Source: Thermococcus henrietii (lineage in GTDB: Archaea; Methanobacteriota_B; Thermococci; Thermococcales; Thermococcaceae). Taken from it: a DNA stretch of 64,000 nucleotides. The notes beneath the pieces were generated by a model that ran no database searches, was not told the DNA's origin, and was given only the letters and a program-made list of their open reading frames with translations. This document shows positions 61,066 through 64,000 of the stretch, piece by piece. The stretch is from the NCBI RefSeq assembly GCF_900198835.1, contig NZ_LT900021.1:310001-374000 (forward strand), given 5' to 3'. Position numbers and translations under genes: made by a program. Positions within the stretch are counted from its first letter, which is position 1; each line of letters begins with the position of its first letter.

Positions 61066-62532
61066 ATGAACTTCCGGCGGAAGCTCCTCCTCTCCATTGC
61101 CTTTCCCCTCGTCCTCGTGCTCCTGAGTGCAATCCTCACCCAGCAGTTCGCCATGAGGGAGCTCACGAAGTCCCTGGCTTCATCGGGGGCCTCTGTGCAG
61201 TCCGCCCTCAGCTCTCACGAGCACGTTCTCTGGATGAGTGTGGGGATAATGGCTCTCACGGCCCTCGTCTCGGGAGGGATAGCCTACAGACTCATGAGTT
61301 CTGCCCTCGAACCGGTCGTCGAGGTGACGCGCGTCGCCGGTGCAATCTCGGAGGGCCGGCTCAAAGAGGCTGAGAGGATGATAGAGAGAATCCGCTACCA
61401 CGAGAGGGACGAGATAGGCAGGCTCCTCGATGCCTTCAGAGTTATCTCGAGTGACGTCCTTGAGACTCTTGAGCTCATTGCTGAGAGGATGGAAAAGCTA
61501 GCGGAGGGTGACGTCTCGGAGGAGCTGACCGCCCATGCCAAGGGAGATTTCGAGGAAATTCTCAACTCGATGCGCTCTGCCATAGGAAACCTGAAGAACT
61601 TGATGTTGACGGTAAAGGAGCTGGCAACGACGTTAGAAAAGCGTGCCGACGAGCTCACGAGGATTACGTCCGAGATAAGCGAGGCTGTAAACCAGGTCGC
61701 CGAGGCGATAGGGCAGGTCAGCATTGAAGCCCAGAGACAGCAGGAGAGCATCACGATGGTTATGGACAGTGTAAACCTAACGGCCGACTTAACAAGGAAG
61801 ACCATGGACGCCGTTGAGGAGTTCAGCGGTGTCGTCAGCGAGGTTCTCAGCATAGCGAGGGAAGGGGAGGAGAAGGGTGACAGGGCGATATCCCAGATTG
61901 AGCAGATTCAGAGTTCGATGCGCTCCATAAGCGAGGCCGTTTCGGAGGTCGCCGACAGGAGCAGGCGGATTGACGAGATAATAAATGCAATCAGCGCAAT
62001 AGCTGAGCAAACCAACCTCCTGGCGCTCAACGCGGCGGTGGAAGCGGCCCGGGCAGGAGAGCTCGGAAAGGGATTTGCGGTCGTTGCAGATGAGATTAGG
62101 AAGCTCGCCGAGGAGAGCAAGCAGGCAGCGGAGAGGATAAAGAGCATCGTCAACGAGATTCAGGACAAGGTGGAGAACGCGGTCGTCGAGACCAGAAACG
62201 GCTCCAGGGTTATAGACGAGTCGGTGGACTTCCTGAGGGAGACGGTCGGATACCTCGTTAATATCGGCGAGCTCCTGAGGGACGTTGAGGAGCGCTTCTC
62301 CGAGCTCAAGTCTGAGATAGAGCGGACGAGCGAGGAGGTTGACGAGGCCAAGAAGGCCCTTGAGAACCTCGCCGCGAGCGCCGAAGAAACCACCGCCAGC
62401 GCCCAGCAGGTCAGCGCGAGCGCCCAGGAGCAGGCCTCCGCCCTTGAGGAGGTCAGGAGGAACATCCTCGACCTGAGGAAGATAGTCGGTGAGCTCAGGG
62501 GTGCCGTGGACTTCATAAAGGTGGAGGCCTGA
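61066..62532 (+). CDS. Methyl-accepting chemotaxis protein with a minimal extracellular loop
   Basis: 488 residues. Membrane spans at about 7-25 and 54-75, a HAMP domain ('[20 protein letters not shown]' on) and a long coiled coil with the conserved tip '[20 protein letters not shown]' and '[15 protein letters not shown]' that contacts CheA and CheW. Only about 30 residues lie outside the membrane, far less than a ligand domain, so it must sense within the membrane or cytoplasm, or through a partner. No CheR-tether pentapeptide at the C-terminus (ends FIKVEA). Preceded and followed closely by degenerate KaiC-like genes; no che or archaellum genes in view. Confidence 0.93.
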   Translation: MNFRRKLLLSIAFPLVLVLLSAILTQQFAMRELTKSLASSGASVQSALSSHEHVLWMSVGIMALTALVSGGIAYRLMSSALEPVVEVTRVAGAISEGRLKEAERMIERIRYHERDEIGRLLDAFRVISSDVLETLELIAERMEKLAEGDVSEELTAHAKGDFEEILNSMRSAIGNLKNLMLTVKELATTLEKRADELTRITSEISEAVNQVAEAIGQVSIEAQRQQESITMVMDSVNLTADLTRKTMDAVEEFSGVVSEVLSIAREGEEKGDRAISQIEQIQSSMRSISEAVSEVADRSRRIDEIINAISAIAEQTNLLALNAAVEAARAGELGKGFAVVADEIRKLAEESKQAAERIKSIVNEIQDKVENAVVETRNGSRVIDESVDFLRETVGYLVNIGELLRDVEERFSELKSEIERTSEEVDEAKKALENLAASAEETTASAQQVSASAQEQASALEEVRRNILDLRKIVGELRGAVDFIKVEA

Positions 62533-62536
62533 GAGC

Positions 62537-63292
62537 ATGGAGCACGTTGTCGGTGTGGACGTGATAAACGAGCTCCTCAGGGGGAGCGTGGAAAACGGCT
62601 CCGTGATGTCCATACTCTACGACGCCTATTCCCTAGGCTGGGTACTCGGCTTTGAGGTTTTCAGGGCCCTCCTCGATGAGGGCTTCTTTGGTGTTATCCA
62701 TAATTATTCCCTTCCCGTCCCAAGGCTCGTCTCCAGGGCTTCCTTTGTGGGTTTAAACATCCCAGAGCTCGCCAAAAAGGATTCTCTGAGAATCGTTGAT
62801 ATCTTTGGTTCCAGGTACGGCATTCCCCCCGCTGACTCGTACGTTATCAAGGTGGACAACCCTAGCGAGGACACGCTGACGCCCAAGATAGAGAAGGTCT
62901 ACCGGGACGTTGTGTACCCCGTCTCGGGGGGCAGGGGTATAATCAAGCTAATCTACACCCTCGACGGAGCGGTTATAATGTTTGGTGAGCGGCCGACGCT
63001 CAGACTCCTTAACTCGGAGGTGGCCTTCCTTGCAAGGGAGTCCCTCAGTCGGCGGATTTCAACTGTGCTCCTCCTCAACACGGACGTCGTCTCCGAGCGT
63101 CTCGTAGCATGGGTGTCGAGCATTTCGGACACGATGGTCGCCTTCAGGTCCAGCATAAGGGAAGACACGCTCGTTGAGAGAATGCTCATACTCAAAACAC
63201 CGAGCCCGAGCTTCGAGCCGACGACCTACGAGTTCCGGCTCTCAACAAGGAACGGCAAGGTTCACCTGCTCCACTTCGAGAGGCTCAACTAG
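62537..63292 (+). CDS. Degenerate KaiC/RecA-like protein, chemoreceptor operon
   Basis: 251 residues. Begins 'VVGVDVINELLRGSVENGSV', matching the KaiC entry (GID..L.GG...G), with 'YDAYSLGWVLGFEV' where Walker A would be. Shares 'FFGVIHNYSLPVPRL', 'RIVDIFGSRYGIPP', 'LTPKIEKVYRDVV' and 'PSFEPTTYEFRLS' with the protein at 38127-38900. Starts 4 nt after the chemoreceptor stop, with GAGAGC before ATG. Probable receptor-associated protein; function inferred only from the operon. Confidence 0.7.
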   Translation: MEHVVGVDVINELLRGSVENGSVMSILYDAYSLGWVLGFEVFRALLDEGFFGVIHNYSLPVPRLVSRASFVGLNIPELAKKDSLRIVDIFGSRYGIPPADSYVIKVDNPSEDTLTPKIEKVYRDVVYPVSGGRGIIKLIYTLDGAVIMFGERPTLRLLNSEVAFLARESLSRRISTVLLLNTDVVSERLVAWVSSISDTMVAFRSSIREDTLVERMLILKTPSPSFEPTTYEFRLSTRNGKVHLLHFERLN

Positions 63293-63347
63293 CTCAGCCA
63301 ACCGAGTGTTCATCACGACTCAGCCAGTGCCGGTCTCGTCATTGCCA
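63292..63347 (-). ncRNA. C/D box guide sRNA, canonical architecture
   Basis: On the minus strand: box C ATGACGA (63342-63336), 12-nt guide GACCGGCACTGG, box D' CTGA, 3-nt linker, box C' GTGATGA (63316-63310), 12-nt guide ACACTCGGTTGG, box D CTGA (63297-63294). Both guides are exactly 12 nt, and GGC/GCT flanks can form a short closing stem. A TTTAAAAA box (about 63365-63373) is centred 27 nt before box C; the same AT stretch, read the other way, serves the MarC gene. I could not assign the rRNA or tRNA targets from memory. The 3' end touches the stop of the KaiC-like gene. Confidence 0.85.
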
Positions 63348-63393
63348 TCCAGAGTTGGCATAGCTTTTTAAATCGCTTTCCCCAGCTTTCGGT

Positions 63394-64000
63394 ATGAGCG
63401 AGCTGTCAACGATACTGAGTTCAGCGTTGCTGATGCTCATCATGATTGACCCGAGCGACAAGATACTCCTCGTCAGCTTCCTGCGCGAGGACTTTCAGAT
63501 TGACGACATAAAGGCCCTAATCGTGAGGGCCAACCTGATAGGCTTCCTGCTTCTGGCGAGCTTCGCGATAGCGGGCCAGATAATCCTCCAGGAGATTTTC
63601 CACATCAACATAAACGCCCTGAAGGTTGCCGGGGGCTTCGTTCTCTTTAAAATCGGCCTTGAGGCCCTTGAAGGCGGTGGAATGTTCACCCTCAAGAGGG
63701 AGCGCGACATACTCGCTTTAGCGGCCGTCCCGGTCGCGATGCCCCTCATAGCCGGCCCCGCCGCTATAACCGCGGTAATAACCCTCACGGCAGAATACGG
63801 CTACCTTGTCTCACTTTCAGCGACGGCCATAGCGATAGCAATCGTTGCGCTCTCGATGTTCGTGGCGCTCTACATGATGAAATCCGTGAACAAGACCCTT
63901 CTGAGCGTCACAATCCGGATAATCGGTCTCTTCATAATGGCTATCGGTGCCCAGATGATGGTCGAGGGCGTCGTCGGGATATACCTCCTCATGACCTCGG
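63394..64000 (+). CDS. MarC family (UPF0056) membrane protein, partial
   Basis: 202 residues are visible and the frame is still open at the window end, close to the usual family length of about 200. About six helices; '[20 protein letters not shown]' and '[20 protein letters not shown]' are the MarC-type repeats with the P-L-x-A-G-P motif. Function of the family is uncertain despite its name. CTTTTTAAATCG (63364-63375) is about 25 nt before the ATG, so the transcript is leaderless, divergent from the C/D sRNA. Confidence 0.85.
   Translation, partial: MSELSTILSSALLMLIMIDPSDKILLVSFLREDFQIDDIKALIVRANLIGFLLLASFAIAGQIILQEIFHININALKVAGGFVLFKIGLEALEGGGMFTLKRERDILALAAVPVAMPLIAGPAAITAVITLTAEYGYLVSLSATAIAIAIVALSMFVALYMMKSVNKTLLSVTIRIIGLFIMAIGAQMMVEGVVGIYLLMTS

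Overview
The window is a 64 kb piece of a Thermococcus-type euryarchaeal chromosome (Thermococcales). The evidence is the gene content (GH57 4-alpha-glucanotransferase, TtuA, M32 carboxypeptidase, the archaeal chitobiose pathway, CGP-CTERM surface proteins, DUF257), leaderless or GGTGA-type translation starts, TATA boxes about 25 nt before transcript starts, and three C/D box guide RNA genes. No rRNA, tRNA, CRISPR array or complete insertion sequence was seen. Every stretch without a gene is shorter than about 270 bases.

Layout. 0-9 kb: end of a large membrane protein, a DUF257 protein, the GH57 enzyme behind an exact TrmBL1-type operator (TGM), a polyprenol kinase-like protein, a HAD phosphatase, a CPA2 antiporter, aspartate decarboxylase (beta-alanine for CoA) and a truncated ATPase. 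9-11 kb: a metal efflux protein behind a palindrome, then a VapBC pair with a frameshifted toxin lying between two C/D sRNA genes. 11-23.3 kb: the chitobiose locus. A binding protein and Opp-type ABC transporter import the sugar, Dac deacetylates it, GlmA splits it and GlmD deaminates glucosamine-6-phosphate. A GH1 enzyme and a VapBC pair sit in the same locus, and no chitinase is present. 23.4-31 kb: Sat and CysC (making PAPS), a DHH phosphoesterase, two alkaline phosphatase-superfamily proteins, a TauE-type transporter and two small toxin-antitoxin-like pairs. 31-37 kb: a surface-glycan locus with a flippase and four glycosyltransferases. Base composition switches abruptly to AT-rich inside the flippase gene.

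37-49 kb: site-2 protease, a KaiC-like protein without a P-loop, tRNA thiolase TtuA, a DUF4143 ATPase behind nested palindromes, a duplicated membrane protein + winged-helix module around a CPBP protease, a DUF460 protein, Pcp and a geranylgeranyl reductase-like flavoprotein. 49-55.6 kb: an AT-richer accessory islet beside an M32 carboxypeptidase. It holds a DUF4855-like protein and two CGP-CTERM surface proteins, one broken by two frameshifts. 55.6-64 kb: an FAD oxidoreductase, a CBS protein plus second CPA2 antiporter, two zinc-ribbon paralogues (one frameshifted), then an operon in which a chemoreceptor with almost no extracellular domain lies between two degenerate KaiC-like proteins. A third C/D sRNA and a partial MarC protein follow.

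The most notable items are the three C/D sRNAs with canonical 12-nt guide spacing and matching promoters, the chemoreceptor/degenerate-KaiC operon, the chimeric flippase, the PAPS-forming module beside the glycan locus with no visible reductase or sulfotransferase, and the run of perfect palindromes over transcription starts. rRNA targets are named from memory of conserved rRNA and need alignment.
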